Below, one piece after another: positions 31,103 to 41,100 of a DNA stretch of 56,902 nucleotides. Source of the stretch: a virus. The stretch covers positions 1-56,902 of IMG/VR virus record IMGVR_UViG_3300025099_000004; one strand, written 5' to 3'. The notes below the pieces were generated by a model that saw only the letters and a list, made by a program, of their open reading frames with translations, searched no databases and was not told the DNA's origin. The position numbers were made by a program, and so were the translations under genes. The stretch's first letter is position 1, and each line of letters opens with the position of its first letter.

Positions 31103-31256
31103 TGCGGCTGGTAATTATACTAAGCCTTCTATGCGTAAGCGTCTTGTGGCATCCGTTAAGGCTGGTGGCAAAGGTGGACGCCCCGGACAGTGGAGCGCAC
31201 GTAAAGCTCAAATGGTTGCAAAACAATACAAAGCTAAAGGTGGAGGATATAAATAA
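31074..31256 (+). CDS. small basic Gly-rich phage protein (SARKAQMVAKQYKAKGGGYK type)
   Basis: A 60-residue protein with a TTG start, eight bases after GGAG and inside the DUF1127 gene. The conserved core KAGGKGGRPGQWSARKAQ is very frequent in marine phage and cyanophage genomes near virion genes. Function unknown; the high charge suggests DNA or membrane contact. It ends on the ATG of the next gene. Confidence 0.75.
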   Translation: MKSKKGSTVNAAGNYTKPSMRKRLVASVKAGGKGGRPGQWSARKAQMVAKQYKAKGGGYK

Positions 31257-31447
31257 TGAAGGGCGTAAAACATTATAAGCAAGATGGTACAGAACATAAA
31301 GGCGGCACTCATAAGATGCCTAATGGTTCTTTACACACAGGTAAGACTCACAGTAAAACAAGTGTAAAGTTATTTCATTATAAAGATTTAAGCAAAAAAG
31401 CAAAGGCTAAAGTTGATGGCAAAAGCAAAAAGTCAAAAAAGTCTTAG
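31256..31447 (+). CDS. small basic phage protein
   Basis: A 63-residue Lys/His/Gly-rich protein: MKGVKHYKQDGTEHKGGTHK and onward, repeated H/T-K pairs and a Lys/Ser tail. Companion of the previous gene in many marine phages by my recollection. No assigned function. Confidence 0.7.
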   Translation: MKGVKHYKQDGTEHKGGTHKMPNGSLHTGKTHSKTSVKLFHYKDLSKKAKAKVDGKSKKSKKS

Positions 31448-31673
31448 CCAGTGGACTAAGCAAGATTGGAGAACTAAAAGTGGAAAACCTTCGACTCAAG
31501 GTGCTGGTGCTACTGGCGAAAGGTATTTACCTGCTAGGGCTATCAAAGCTATGGATGCAAAAACTTATTCAGCGTCTAGCGCAAAGAAAAGAAAAGATAC
31601 GGCTGCTGGTAAACAATTTTCAAAACAGCCTAAGAGGGCCGCTGCTACGTCTAAAAAATTTAGGAAGACGTGA
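31416..31673 (+). CDS. DUF5872-like protein
   Basis: An 85-residue basic protein (ATG at 31416; a TTG one codon earlier is possible). SLSQWTKQDWRTKSGKPSTQ followed by GERYLPARAIKAM is the recognised core, with a Lys/Arg/Ser-rich end. It overlaps the previous gene by 32 bases and the next by one. The family has no known function. Confidence 0.75.
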   Translation: MAKAKSQKSLSQWTKQDWRTKSGKPSTQGAGATGERYLPARAIKAMDAKTYSASSAKKRKDTAAGKQFSKQPKRAAATSKKFRKT

Positions 31674-31993
31674 TGGCTACTTTTGAAGAAGTCGATAAAG
31701 ATAAAGATGGTTCCATAGACAAACCAGAATGGGATGCATTACTGTTAGACGACAAGCGGAGACAGATAGAAGATGAAGACGCCCACAGAGATCAAACTAG
31801 AAAAATGGCTTGGTTCGCTCTTTGGGGTATGTTACTCTACCCTTTTGCTGTGGTTTTTACAAGTGCGCTTGGGCTTGATAATGCTTCTTCAATCATCGGG
31901 AGCATGGCTAGTATTTATTTCGTATCTGTTGCTGGTGTGGTATCTGTATTTATGGGTGTAACAAACCTAGCTAAAAAGGCACAACTTAAATGA
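31673..31993 (+). CDS. membrane protein with EF-hand
   Basis: A 106-residue protein. Residues 7-20 form a canonical EF-hand loop (DKDKDGSIDKPEW), and two hydrophobic segments (about 46-70 and 78-100) should cross the membrane. Calcium binding plus membrane insertion in the lysis neighbourhood suggests a lysis or envelope role. A GTG one codon upstream is also possible as start. Confidence 0.7.
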   Translation: MATFEEVDKDKDGSIDKPEWDALLLDDKRRQIEDEDAHRDQTRKMAWFALWGMLLYPFAVVFTSALGLDNASSIIGSMASIYFVSVAGVVSVFMGVTNLAKKAQLK

Positions 31994-32346
31994 TACTAGG
32001 ACAAATCTTTGGTGCAGTAGGTGGACTTGCTACAACTTACCTAGATGGTAAGGTAGCCGTACAGAAAGCCAATGCAGAAATAAAAGTTAAACAAGCTACT
32101 GGTGAAATTGATTGGGACATAGAGGCAATCAAGGCTACACAGAATAGCTGGAAAGATGAGTGGATAACTTTGCTTTTTTCAATTCCATTAATCTTAGCCT
32201 TCTGTGGTGATTGGGGAAATGAAATTGTACAGCGTGGATTCCTAGCATTAGAGGTTATGCCAGCATGGTATCAGTACTCATTAGGTGGAATTGTAAGTGC
32301 CAGCATAGGAATAAGGTCAGTATCTAAGTTCTTTGGTAAAAAGTAA
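31990..32346 (+). CDS. holin, 3TM (GTA type)
   Basis: A 118-residue protein: an N-terminal helix with FGAVGGLATTYLDGKVAVQK, then KATQNSWKDEWITLLFSIPL and two more hydrophobic stretches. This matches the 3TM holin family found in gene transfer agents and marine phages of alphaproteobacteria. It would permeabilise the inner membrane and release the endolysin encoded 0.8 kb downstream. Confidence 0.82.
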   Translation: MILGQIFGAVGGLATTYLDGKVAVQKANAEIKVKQATGEIDWDIEAIKATQNSWKDEWITLLFSIPLILAFCGDWGNEIVQRGFLALEVMPAWYQYSLGGIVSASIGIRSVSKFFGKK

Positions 32347-32522
32347 TGTGGGTACTAGTTTGGCTGCAACTTACTTCTGGTATGCCACTTGATTATTTTC
32401 AACTAGGCGTGTATGATACTAGAAAGATGTGTGAGTTACAAAAGGAAAAAGCACAAGTTATGATTATACATAACGGTATATCTGTGCAATGTATAGGAAT
32501 AGACAATGGCGAAACTGAATGA
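32346..32522 (+). CDS. small hypothetical protein in lysis cluster
   Basis: A 58-residue frame opening MWVLVWLQLTSGMPLDYFQL with two Cys later (MCELQK, VQCIG). The N-terminal hydrophobic segment could be a signal or anchor, and the paired cysteines fit an exported protein, possibly a spanin partner of the next gene. It overlaps holin and the next gene by a few bases. Confidence 0.55.
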   Translation: MWVLVWLQLTSGMPLDYFQLGVYDTRKMCELQKEKAQVMIIHNGISVQCIGIDNGETE

Positions 32523-32802
32523 AAGTTCTGAGTTTACTATACCATTAAAAAACTTGTTAGCTTTAGTTGCAGCTACAGCTATATCTGTATGGGCTTACTT
32601 TGGTATTATGGAACGTCTTGCATTTATAGAGCATGACATATCTATGATGCAAATAGAAGTAGAAGAGAACGATAACTGGATAGATGAGTTTGAACCACCC
32701 CCTACCGTAATGGACAGTGTGGAGAGAGTAAGACAATTAGAAATAAAAATAAAAGAACTGGAACTTAAAATGCAGTTTCTTGTAGCTTCAAGGAGAGGAT
32801 AA
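32506..32802 (+). CDS. single-pass membrane coiled-coil protein, possible i-spanin
   Basis: A 98-residue protein with one membrane segment (LLALVAATAISVWAYFGIM, about 18-36) followed by a charged helix and a C-terminal coiled coil (RVRQLEIKIKELELKMQFLV). This topology is that of inner-membrane spanins, which disrupt the outer membrane after endolysin action. Position between holin and endolysin agrees. A similar topology is seen at 55932. Confidence 0.55.
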   Translation: MAKLNESSEFTIPLKNLLALVAATAISVWAYFGIMERLAFIEHDISMMQIEVEENDNWIDEFEPPPTVMDSVERVRQLEIKIKELELKMQFLVASRRG

Positions 32803-32804
32803 CA

Positions 32805-33257
32805 ATGGCATTTAAACTATCACAACGCAGCCTTGATAAACTAGAAGGTGTAGACAGTGACTTAGTTGCAGTTGTAAAACGTGCAATTGAATTAACTAAA
32901 GTAGACTTTGGTGTAATCTATGGTATGCGTACAGAAGAAGAACAAAAGAAACTTGTAGCGGCAGGTAAATCACAGACTATGAAATCCAATCACCTTATTG
33001 GTAAAGCAGTAGACCTTATGGCATATGTAGATGGTAAAGGTGTATGGGAACTAAACGTATATGATGATCTGTGTGACGCAATGAAAGCGGCAGCGGAAGA
33101 ACTAGGCACATCCGTTAAGTGGGGTGCAGCATGGTCAGAGGGTGACATTCGTACATACCCCGGAACTGCAGAAGATGCAATGATGAAGTACATTGATATT
33201 AGACGTAGCCAAGGACGTAGACCCTTTATTGACGGTCCACATTTTGAGTTAATGTAA
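32805..33257 (+). CDS. endolysin, M15-family L-Ala-D-Glu / D-Ala peptidase
   Basis: A 150-residue peptidoglycan peptidase. The zinc site is visible: SNHLIGKAVDLMAY gives H63 and D70, and DGPHFEL gives H146. YGMRTEEEQ near residue 39 is the substrate-side motif. The length fits single-domain T5-like endolysins. It should cleave the peptide stems after holin triggering. Confidence 0.92.
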   Translation: MAFKLSQRSLDKLEGVDSDLVAVVKRAIELTKVDFGVIYGMRTEEEQKKLVAAGKSQTMKSNHLIGKAVDLMAYVDGKGVWELNVYDDLCDAMKAAAEELGTSVKWGAAWSEGDIRTYPGTAEDAMMKYIDIRRSQGRRPFIDGPHFELM

Positions 33258-33268
33258 AAGGAAGTAAT

Positions 33269-33682
33269 ATGGCACGTGAGTTAACTGAACGGCAACAAAA
33301 GTTTTTAGCGGTCCTTATGGACGAGGCAGGTGGGGACATTACTACCGCTAAGAAGATGGCTGGATACTCACCCAATACTACAAACACAGAGATTACTAAT
33401 AGTCTTAAAGAAGAGATACTTGATGTAACTCACAGCTATCTGGCACGTAATGTACCTAAAGCTGCAATGGCTATGGTAAGTGCATTGTATGATCCTACTG
33501 AGTTAGGCATACGTGATAAAATGGCTGCAGCAAAAGAACTTTTAGATCGTACAGGTCTTGTTAAGACAGAGAAGATGCAGGTAGAAGCAAAGGGTGGTGT
33601 CATGTTAATGCCAGCCAAAGCAGTAGAAGAAGAAATGTGTGCGTGTGGTAACAGTTTAGATACTTGTGATTGCAACAACTAG
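33269..33682 (+). CDS. terS: terminase small subunit (probable)
   Basis: A 137-residue protein. ELTERQQKFLAVLMDEAGGD followed by a helix-turn-helix-like ITTAKKMAGYSPNTTNTEIT is the DNA-binding region of small terminases. The C-terminus has four cysteines (CACGNSLDTCDC) that may bind zinc. It lies two genes before the large subunit. The HTH-containing protein at 34027 is an alternative candidate. Confidence 0.7.
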   Translation: MARELTERQQKFLAVLMDEAGGDITTAKKMAGYSPNTTNTEITNSLKEEILDVTHSYLARNVPKAAMAMVSALYDPTELGIRDKMAAAKELLDRTGLVKTEKMQVEAKGGVMLMPAKAVEEEMCACGNSLDTCDCNN

Positions 33683-33693
33683 AGGAAAAAATA

Positions 33694-34014
33694 ATGGTTA
33701 GTAGCGTAATTAAAAAAAATTTAAAAAATAAAATTAAATCTATAGCAAAAGATAAACTAAAAAAACGTATTAAAACAAAACCACAAAAAAAAGTTGAAAA
33801 AACTTTTGCATCAGAAATGCGTGAATTAAATAAAAAGGCAATGACAGATGCTGCACGCCAAGCTGCAGCAATAAGAATTGCTAAAAAGTATGGTATGCCT
33901 ATTAAAATAGCAGGAAAAACTTTTGGACCAAAAAAAGGATCTTATACTAGTGAACGTATTCCCGGTGTTAAAAGAAATAAACAAGGAAGAATTATAGATA
34001 AAAGTGGTTCATAA
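33694..34014 (+). CDS. small basic hypothetical protein
   Basis: The start at 33694 (MVSSVIKKNLKNKIKSIAKD) follows GAGGAAAAAATA; the longer frame has no site. This gives 106 residues, extremely Lys-rich, with a C-terminal KYGMPIKIAGKTFGPKKGSY segment. The position between terminase genes suggests a DNA-binding packaging or head protein. Unknown family. Confidence 0.55.
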   Translation: MVSSVIKKNLKNKIKSIAKDKLKKRIKTKPQKKVEKTFASEMRELNKKAMTDAARQAAAIRIAKKYGMPIKIAGKTFGPKKGSYTSERIPGVKRNKQGRIIDKSGS

Positions 34015-34026
34015 TAAAGGAATACA

Positions 34027-34455
34027 ATGACTAAACCAGTAGGTAAATGGAAACTACCCCAACCGACAGACCTAAAAGAAAATAATGAATGGGTTTCAAT
34101 TCCACGTGTAGCAAGAACAATTCCATTTGGATATGAAATAGATCCAGAAGATAACAGAATACTCTTGCCAATAGACTACGAACTTGATATGCTAGAGAAA
34201 GCAAAGAAATACGTAAAGCAGTATTCGTATCGGGAAGTAGCAAACTGGCTTACCAGAAATACAGGTAGGTCACTTTCTCACGTAGGATTAAAGAAACGGT
34301 TGGATAATGAGCGACAAAGAAAGAACAAAGCTGGAAGCCTACGCAGATGGGCAGACTATGCAAAAAAGGCAATCGCCAAAGCGGAAGAAATCGAAGCCAA
34401 AAGAGTCGGTGCAAAAGAAGAAACAAGTAACAAAGGTCAAGAAAGAGCAGCCTAG
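34027..34455 (+). CDS. HTH protein upstream of terminase
   Basis: A 142-residue protein. Residues 60-90 (YSYREVANWLTRNTGRSLSH, then VGLKKRLD) form a resolvase-like helix-turn-helix, followed by a long basic helix. Proteins of this type directly precede TerL in many cyanophages and pelagiphages, so it may be the true small terminase or a packaging partner. It overlaps TerL by 149 bases. Confidence 0.6.
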   Translation: MTKPVGKWKLPQPTDLKENNEWVSIPRVARTIPFGYEIDPEDNRILLPIDYELDMLEKAKKYVKQYSYREVANWLTRNTGRSLSHVGLKKRLDNERQRKNKAGSLRRWADYAKKAIAKAEEIEAKRVGAKEETSNKGQERAA

Positions 34456-35896
34456 TGCAGCAGTAATACTAGAAAAGTTTACCGATAAGGTTGAAGAAGA
34501 ATATAATGTAATCTTTAAACCTAACGTTGGGCCACAGACAGACTTTCTTGCTGCAAGTGAACGTGAAGTATTATATGGCGGAAGTGCAGGTGGGGGCAAG
34601 AGCTACGCAATGCTTGCAGATCCATTACGCTACATGGGCAACCCTGCATTTTCAGGCTTACTACTAAGACATACTACAGAAGAACTAAGAGAACTTATTA
34701 CTAAATCACAGGAAATGTATCCAAAGATTTGGCCCGGAATTAAATGGTCAGAACGTAAAATGCAGTGGACTGCACCCTCTGGTGCTAAACTGTGGTTAAG
34801 TTACTTAGATAAAGACCAAGACGTTACAAGATACCAAGGTCTAGCGTTTAGTTGGATTGGCTTTGACGAACTTACACAATGGGCTACACCTTTTGCTTGG
34901 TCTTATATGCGCAGTCGCTTGAGATCTGCAGACCCTACCCTTCCTCTTTCTATGAGGGCAACTACTAACCCCGGTGGCAGAGGACATCACTGGGTAAAGA
35001 AAATGTTTATTGATCCTGCACCTGCAGGTAAATCATATATAGCTACAGACATTGAAACAGGAGAGCAGTTAAAGTATCCTGCAGGACATGAAAAGGCAGG
35101 AAGACCTTTATTTAAACGTAGGTTTATACCTGCAAGATTAAAGGATAATCCTTACTTAGCACAACAAGGTGACTACGAAGCAATGCTTCTATCGTTACCA
35201 GAACAACAAAGAAGACAGTTACTAGATGGTGATTGGGATATTAAAGAAGGTGCAGCCTTTACAGAGTTTAACAGAAGTATACATGTAGTTGAACCGTTTG
35301 ATATTCCTAGTAACTGGGTAAAGTTTAGAGCCTGTGACTATGGGTATGGAAGTTATACAGGTGTTCTTTGGTTTGCGGTTAGCCCTGACGAACAGTTGAT
35401 AGTATACAGAGAGTTATATGTATCTAAAGTTCTTGCGGTTGACTTAGCCGACATGGTACTAGAGGAAGAAGCTGGCGATGGAAATATTCGTTACGGGGTT
35501 CTTGATAGCTCTTTGTGGCATAAACGTGGTGATACTGGTCCTTCTTTGGCAGAACAAATGATAATGAGAGGATGTCGTTGGCGTCCCTCAGACAGAAGCA
35601 AAGGCTCACGTGTAGCAGGAAAGAATGAAATACACAGACGTTTACAGGTAGATGATTTTACAGAGGAACCAAGACTCGTATTCTTTGATACTTGTAGAGA
35701 AACAATATCACAGTTACCTGCAATACCTCTGGACAAAAAGAATCCAGAAGATGTAGATACACACGCAGAAGACCACTTGTATGATGCTCTAAGGTATGGT
35801 ATCATGTCAAGACCAAGATTTAGTATATGGGATTATGATGTTCGTGGCACTCCTACAAACAGTATGCCAGTAGCAGATTCTAAATTCGGATATTAA
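34307..35896 (+). CDS. terL: terminase large subunit
   Basis: A 529-residue packaging motor. Walker A is GGSAGGGKS at 91-99, Walker B is FSWIGFDEL with D187-E188. The C-terminal nuclease starts at RACDYGYG, with YGVLDSSLWH and a final DHLYDALRYG as the metal-binding acids. The N-terminal 60 residues are Lys-rich and unusual in length; a later start cannot be excluded. The motif FKPNVGPQTDFLAAS is normal for the family. Confidence 0.95.
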   Translation: MSDKERTKLEAYADGQTMQKRQSPKRKKSKPKESVQKKKQVTKVKKEQPSAAVILEKFTDKVEEEYNVIFKPNVGPQTDFLAASEREVLYGGSAGGGKSYAMLADPLRYMGNPAFSGLLLRHTTEELRELITKSQEMYPKIWPGIKWSERKMQWTAPSGAKLWLSYLDKDQDVTRYQGLAFSWIGFDELTQWATPFAWSYMRSRLRSADPTLPLSMRATTNPGGRGHHWVKKMFIDPAPAGKSYIATDIETGEQLKYPAGHEKAGRPLFKRRFIPARLKDNPYLAQQGDYEAMLLSLPEQQRRQLLDGDWDIKEGAAFTEFNRSIHVVEPFDIPSNWVKFRACDYGYGSYTGVLWFAVSPDEQLIVYRELYVSKVLAVDLADMVLEEEAGDGNIRYGVLDSSLWHKRGDTGPSLAEQMIMRGCRWRPSDRSKGSRVAGKNEIHRRLQVDDFTEEPRLVFFDTCRETISQLPAIPLDKKNPEDVDTHAEDHLYDALRYGIMSRPRFSIWDYDVRGTPTNSMPVADSKFGY

Positions 35897-35906
35897 GGAA
35901 ACCTAG

Positions 35907-38039
35907 ATGGAAGAAGATAACACATTTATTGAAGACGAGTCTATTGTACTAGAAGATACAGATGAGTCTACTGTAGACGATTATAATACTAATAACATTA
36001 TTCCTTATATTCAAGGTAGATATAAACGTGCGGAAGACTATCGCCAGCAAGATGAGACTCGTTGGTTAGATGCCTACAGAAACTATCGTGGTATATACGG
36101 ACCAGACGTACAGTTTACAGAAGTAGAAAAATCTAGGGTATTTATTAAAGTAACTAAAACAAAAACTCTTGCGGCGTATCAACAGCTAGAGTCCGTAATG
36201 TTTGCAAATAATAAGTTTCCTCTTACAGTTGACCCTACTGAATTACCAGAAGGTGTAGTTGCAGATGTACACTTTGATCCTAAAGAACCCGATCAGATTA
36301 AAACATCTGATGTAGACAAAGAAGTAAGTCCTTATGGTTATAAGGGTGACGGTAAAGAGTTACCTAAAGGTGCAACAGCCAAAACTCTTGGTGAAATGTT
36401 AGGTCCACTTTCAGAAAAGCTACAAGACATTGATGGTTTAAAAGAAGGTGTAGGTCTTACACCTACTGCAGTTACATTTAGTCCTGCAATGGTAGCTGCA
36501 AAGAAAATGCAAAAGAAAATACAAGACCAACTAGAAGAGTCTAATGCAAGTAAGCACCTTCGCAATACTGCATTTGAAATGGCTCTGTTTGGTACAGGTG
36601 TAATGAAGGGACCATTTGCCGTAGACAAAGAGTATCCACAGTGGGATGAAGACGGTAACTATAATCCTATAATTAAAACAGTGCCACAGGTATCGCATGT
36701 ATCTGTGTGGAACTTTTATCCTGACCCTGACGCAAACAATATGGATGAGGCACAGTATGTAATTGAACGTCACAAGATGTCAAGATCACAGCTTAGACAA
36801 CTTAAACAACGTCCATTCTTTCGTAACTCAGTAATTGATGAAGCAATTGAACTAGGTGAAAACTATACTAAAGAGTCTTGGGAAGATGATCTTTCTGATT
36901 ATGCAACTGAACATGGTGTAGAAAGATATGAAGTACTAGAGTATTGGGGTACAGTAGATGTATCTATGCTTGAGGAACAGGGTGTAGATATACCATCTGA
37001 ACTTAGCGATGTAGATGAATTACAGGCTAATGTGTGGATTTGTAACAATAAGTTACTTCGTATGGTAATTAATCCGTTTAAACCTGCACGTATTCCGTAT
37101 CATGCAGCACCCTATGAGTTAAACCCTTACTCCTTCTTTGGTGTAGGTATAGCTGAAAACATGGATGACACTCAGACTTTAATGAATGGTTTTATGCGTA
37201 TGGCAGTAGACAATGCCGTACTATCAGGTAATTTATTGATCGAGGTTGATGAGACTAACTTAGTGCCGGGGCAGGATCTATCTGTATATCCCGGCAAAGT
37301 GTTTAGGCGTCAAGGTGGCGCACCGGGTCAGGCTATCTTTGGTACAAAGTTTCCAAATGTATCAGGAGAGAACTTACAACTGTTTGACAAGGCACGTGTA
37401 CTTGCAGACGAAAGCACTGGCTTTCCTAGCTTTGCACATGGACAAACAGGTGTTACAGGAGTAGGGCGTACAGCATCAGGTATCTCAATGCTTATGGGTG
37501 CGGCACAGGGTAGTATTAAGTCTGTTGTCAAGAACATTGACGATTACTTACTACGGCCTTTAGGGGAGGGTCTATTTCGATTTAATATGCAGTTTGATTT
37601 TGATCCTGATATTAAAGGTGACTTAGAAGTTAAAGCACGTGGTACTGAAAGTCTTATGGCTAATGAAGTACGTAGCCAACGCCTTACACAATTTATGCAA
37701 ATTGCTTCAAGCCCAGCACTTGCACCGTTTACTAAATTTCCATATATCATTCGTGAGATTGCAAAGTCTCTTGAACTTGATCCAGACAAAGTTACTAACA
37801 ACATGGATGAAGCTGCAATACAGGCAGAGATAATGAAAGGTTTCCAACAAGAAGAACCTACCCCCGAACAAGGACAACCACAGGTAGACCCATCAGGATC
37901 TGGTGGAGCTACTATAGGAACAGGTGGAGTACCTGCACCGGGACAGGAAGGATTTACAGGAAATGCGCAACAACAACAAGCTACTCAACAACCTCAAGCC
38001 GCTGGTGGTCAACCAGCAGGAGTGGGACCAGTTCAATAA
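35907..38039 (+). CDS. portal protein
   Basis: A 710-residue protein directly after TerL. RYKRAEDYRQQDETRWLDAY near the N-terminus and WGTVDVSML, FKPARIPYHAAPYELNPYSF and MDDTQTLMNGFMRMAVDNAV in the middle are typical of podovirus portals. The last 70 residues are Gln/Gly/Pro-rich and disordered. It forms the dodecameric ring for DNA entry and tail attachment. Confidence 0.9.
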   Translation: MEEDNTFIEDESIVLEDTDESTVDDYNTNNIIPYIQGRYKRAEDYRQQDETRWLDAYRNYRGIYGPDVQFTEVEKSRVFIKVTKTKTLAAYQQLESVMFANNKFPLTVDPTELPEGVVADVHFDPKEPDQIKTSDVDKEVSPYGYKGDGKELPKGATAKTLGEMLGPLSEKLQDIDGLKEGVGLTPTAVTFSPAMVAAKKMQKKIQDQLEESNASKHLRNTAFEMALFGTGVMKGPFAVDKEYPQWDEDGNYNPIIKTVPQVSHVSVWNFYPDPDANNMDEAQYVIERHKMSRSQLRQLKQRPFFRNSVIDEAIELGENYTKESWEDDLSDYATEHGVERYEVLEYWGTVDVSMLEEQGVDIPSELSDVDELQANVWICNNKLLRMVINPFKPARIPYHAAPYELNPYSFFGVGIAENMDDTQTLMNGFMRMAVDNAVLSGNLLIEVDETNLVPGQDLSVYPGKVFRRQGGAPGQAIFGTKFPNVSGENLQLFDKARVLADESTGFPSFAHGQTGVTGVGRTASGISMLMGAAQGSIKSVVKNIDDYLLRPLGEGLFRFNMQFDFDPDIKGDLEVKARGTESLMANEVRSQRLTQFMQIASSPALAPFTKFPYIIREIAKSLELDPDKVTNNMDEAAIQAEIMKGFQQEEPTPEQGQPQVDPSGSGGATIGTGGVPAPGQEGFTGNAQQQQATQQPQAAGGQPAGVGPVQ

Positions 38040-38181
38040 CTATATAGAAGATTTAATTAAACAACAACACAAAACTATAGAACAGGCAGATGATAGTACT
38101 GTAGTTTTTCGGGCGCAGGGTTCTATACACACTTTGCGTAGATTACTTTTACTTAGGGAAGAAGTTCTAAAGAATGGCTGA
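38005..38181 (+). CDS. small helical protein after portal
   Basis: The frame extends from 37924, but the natural part starts at about GTG 38005 (VVNQQEWDQFNNYIEDLIKQ and onward), overlapping the end of portal. About 58 residues, all helix, with VFRAQGSIHTLRRLLLLREE at the end. Small proteins of this type follow portal in marine podoviruses. Start codon uncertain. Confidence 0.55.
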   Translation: MVNQQEWDQFNNYIEDLIKQQHKTIEQADDSTVVFRAQGSIHTLRRLLLLREEVLKNG

Positions 38182-41100
38182 TAACAAACCTATAGATACA
38201 GGTAATAAAACAGTTACTGGTAGAACTATTTGGAATGATCCAGAAACAGGAGAAGACTACTCTGAACGTTCTACAACATTTGAAATAGATGGTAAATTTT
38301 ATACTATGCCAACTGTAGCAGAAAATGGTAGCCAATATACAGAAGACCAAATAAGAACCTATGTCAAAGAAAATGGACCTGTAGATTACCTTACAGGTGA
38401 AAAACTCCCAGAGTTTAGGTATATGGAAGATGCTATAGAATACGCTATAAGCAGATCAAGTACAAGAAAACAAACAGATATGGCACAAGGTGGAGCAATA
38501 CCAATGAACAATCAAATGGAACTATTCGGTGAAGGTGGCCTTAAAGATGAAGGTGGTATGGTAGATGAAGTTTCTGGTAACGAAGTACCTGTAGGCGGCA
38601 CTAAAGAAGGTGTACGTGATGACATACCTGCCAACGTAAGTGAAGGTGAGTTTATATTTCCTGAAGATGTAGTTCGTTTTGTAGGGCTTGACAAACTCAT
38701 GCAAATACGTCAAGATGCTAAAATGGGTTTAAAGAAAATGGAAGCTATGGGTCAGATGGGTAATTCTGACGAAGCAACTATGGATGATGATATGCCATTT
38801 GGTATGGCTGATTTAATAGTAGTAGGTGGTAAAGGTGAACCTATGGAGTTTGCAGATGGTGGATTTGTACCTGTGCAAAACTTTCAAGAAGGTGGTCAAG
38901 TAACATTACCTACAGCACCTGTACCTACATTTAATCCTGATGATGTAGCTGATTATGATGCTTACTTGAGTAGTGTAGAAGTAACGGCACAAGAGTATAG
39001 AAACGCAGATGGCGAATCTATGATTATTACATTTATTAATGGTATTCCTATTGTACCTGTTCAGCCCGGATATACTTTATATGTTCCACCAGAAGAAGGT
39101 GGAGAAGCAACAGAAGCTACAGAAGTAGTAAACACTGTTAATAATAATAACAATGAAAAGTTTGGTAAAGGTAGAAACGTTAATGCTAATAACCAAGAGC
39201 CTACAGGTATTAATTATGCTGGTATGTCAGATGAAGAATTTCTTAAAAGAATAGAGTATGAAAATACTAAAGGATATAAAATACAACGTGCGGTAGCTTT
39301 AGGTGTTACTTCGTTGGTTCCTTTTGGTGGTGCATTAGCCTATGCCTCTATGCGAGGTACAGCACTTTCAAATGAAGCTCGTTTAAAAAATTTAATAGCA
39401 AGTGAATCTAATCCTGCAGAACAAGCTAAGTTAAATACTTTACTTGAAGAATTTTATAAATCTAATATTATGCAAGACTCCTCTGATGCAGGTGCATTTA
39501 CAAAATGGGTAGATGGAGTACTTGTTAAGTTAGGATTTTCTCCTGATCAAACAAAAAAAGCTGCAGAGGCTGCAGTTGTACTTAGTCAAAACAATCTTGG
39601 AAATACTGAGTTTGATGATGCCGTGGATGCCTTTCTTAAAGATAAAGAAAATAAAACTTTAGGTAGAGGTAATGCTGTAGGTGGACCTGCTACAAAAGAA
39701 CAGTTAGAAACTAGAAAAAAAGAAACAGCAGAACCATTCTTACGTTCTCAAGATCAGATAGATGAAACAAATAGAATGTTAAAAATGGAACCATTTGCAC
39801 CTACAACTAAATCTACACAACTCGCACCCGGTGATGTTGTAAACATAAATTTAAGTGGTGGCATAGATCTAAATGATAATTTTAAAGTACTTAGAGATGG
39901 ATTGCTTATACTACCTAAACTACCACCTATTGACGCAGCGGGTAAAACAGCCTCAGAAGTGGAACAAATAGTTTCAGGTCTACTTAAACTAGGAGATGAT
40001 AAACGAGGCACTACGTCTTCAGCTTCTGTTTCTATGGGGTACAAATCTACACAAACAGGTGATCCAAATATAGTTACAGATACAAACAGTGTAGGTCAAA
40101 GACCTTCTACTTATGATCCTGCTCAATTTGGTAGCGGAGAACCTGCACCTGCTGTTGAACCTGTAGCTGCACCACCATTAGCACAAACAAGCATAGATGA
40201 TAAATTTGCAGTTAAAACACCTTATGCATTAGGTTATCCTGAAGGTATGAAAAATCTTTCTGGTATAGGTTCTGTACCACCAGAACAAACTTTGCTAGAA
40301 CAATATTCCAATAATCCATTTAAACAAAAAGACATTGGAGATTTTTTAACTGCAGGTAGAAACGCTATATCTAGTATATTTCAACCTAAACAAGGTTTTG
40401 GATCTACTGTAAAAAAAGAAACAAATGTTACAGATCAACAATTACCAGAGTCAGTTCCTCAACAACAAAGCGCATTTAGTGGACCTACATTTGATACAGC
40501 GCAACAAACAGCGGAAGCATTTGATCAAGGTGTATCACGTTCTCCTGTAGTTGCTACTGAACCATTAGGTCCAAGTGTACTTGGTGGTAGAGGTACTATA
40601 AATCCAGCTAGTGGTACTATTGTAGATCCAAGAACACAACAAGAACAAAGAAATGCAGAAAGAATAAGACTTACAGGATATGATCCTATTGAACCTACAG
40701 TTAATCCTACTGCACCTCCTACATTAAGGCCACAGACAAGACCTAAAAAAGTTGCACCTAAAAAAGAAGTTGCACCACAACAACCTACAATAGAAAAATT
40801 GCAATTTAGTAATTTTAAAGGTAATGTTATTACTACAGCTTCTGACAATTTTGTTAATACTAAAGGTGTTTCTATAGATGTTAATCCAGAAGGTACACCC
40901 GGTAAAAATTCTGTTGGTGCATTTAGACAAGGTTTATATGCAGGTGATGGTTTTGAATGGAGAGAAGATGGCACTAGAATATACACGGGTGTAAATCAAG
41001 GTGTTACAGGTACTACTGATCCATCTGTTGCGTCTAAACCTTTGACACAAGAACTAATTAATCTTGACTTTATAAAAGATCTTTTTGGTACAGATAAAAA

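Noticed and set aside
34517-34534. KPNVGP in terminase (ACCTAACGTTGGGCC) as a sixth copy of the SNVGP palindrome
   Set aside because: The core AACGTTGG matches, but outer bases differ and the palindrome is lost. The peptide FKP-N-x-GPQ is a normal conserved segment of large terminases, so chance is the better explanation.
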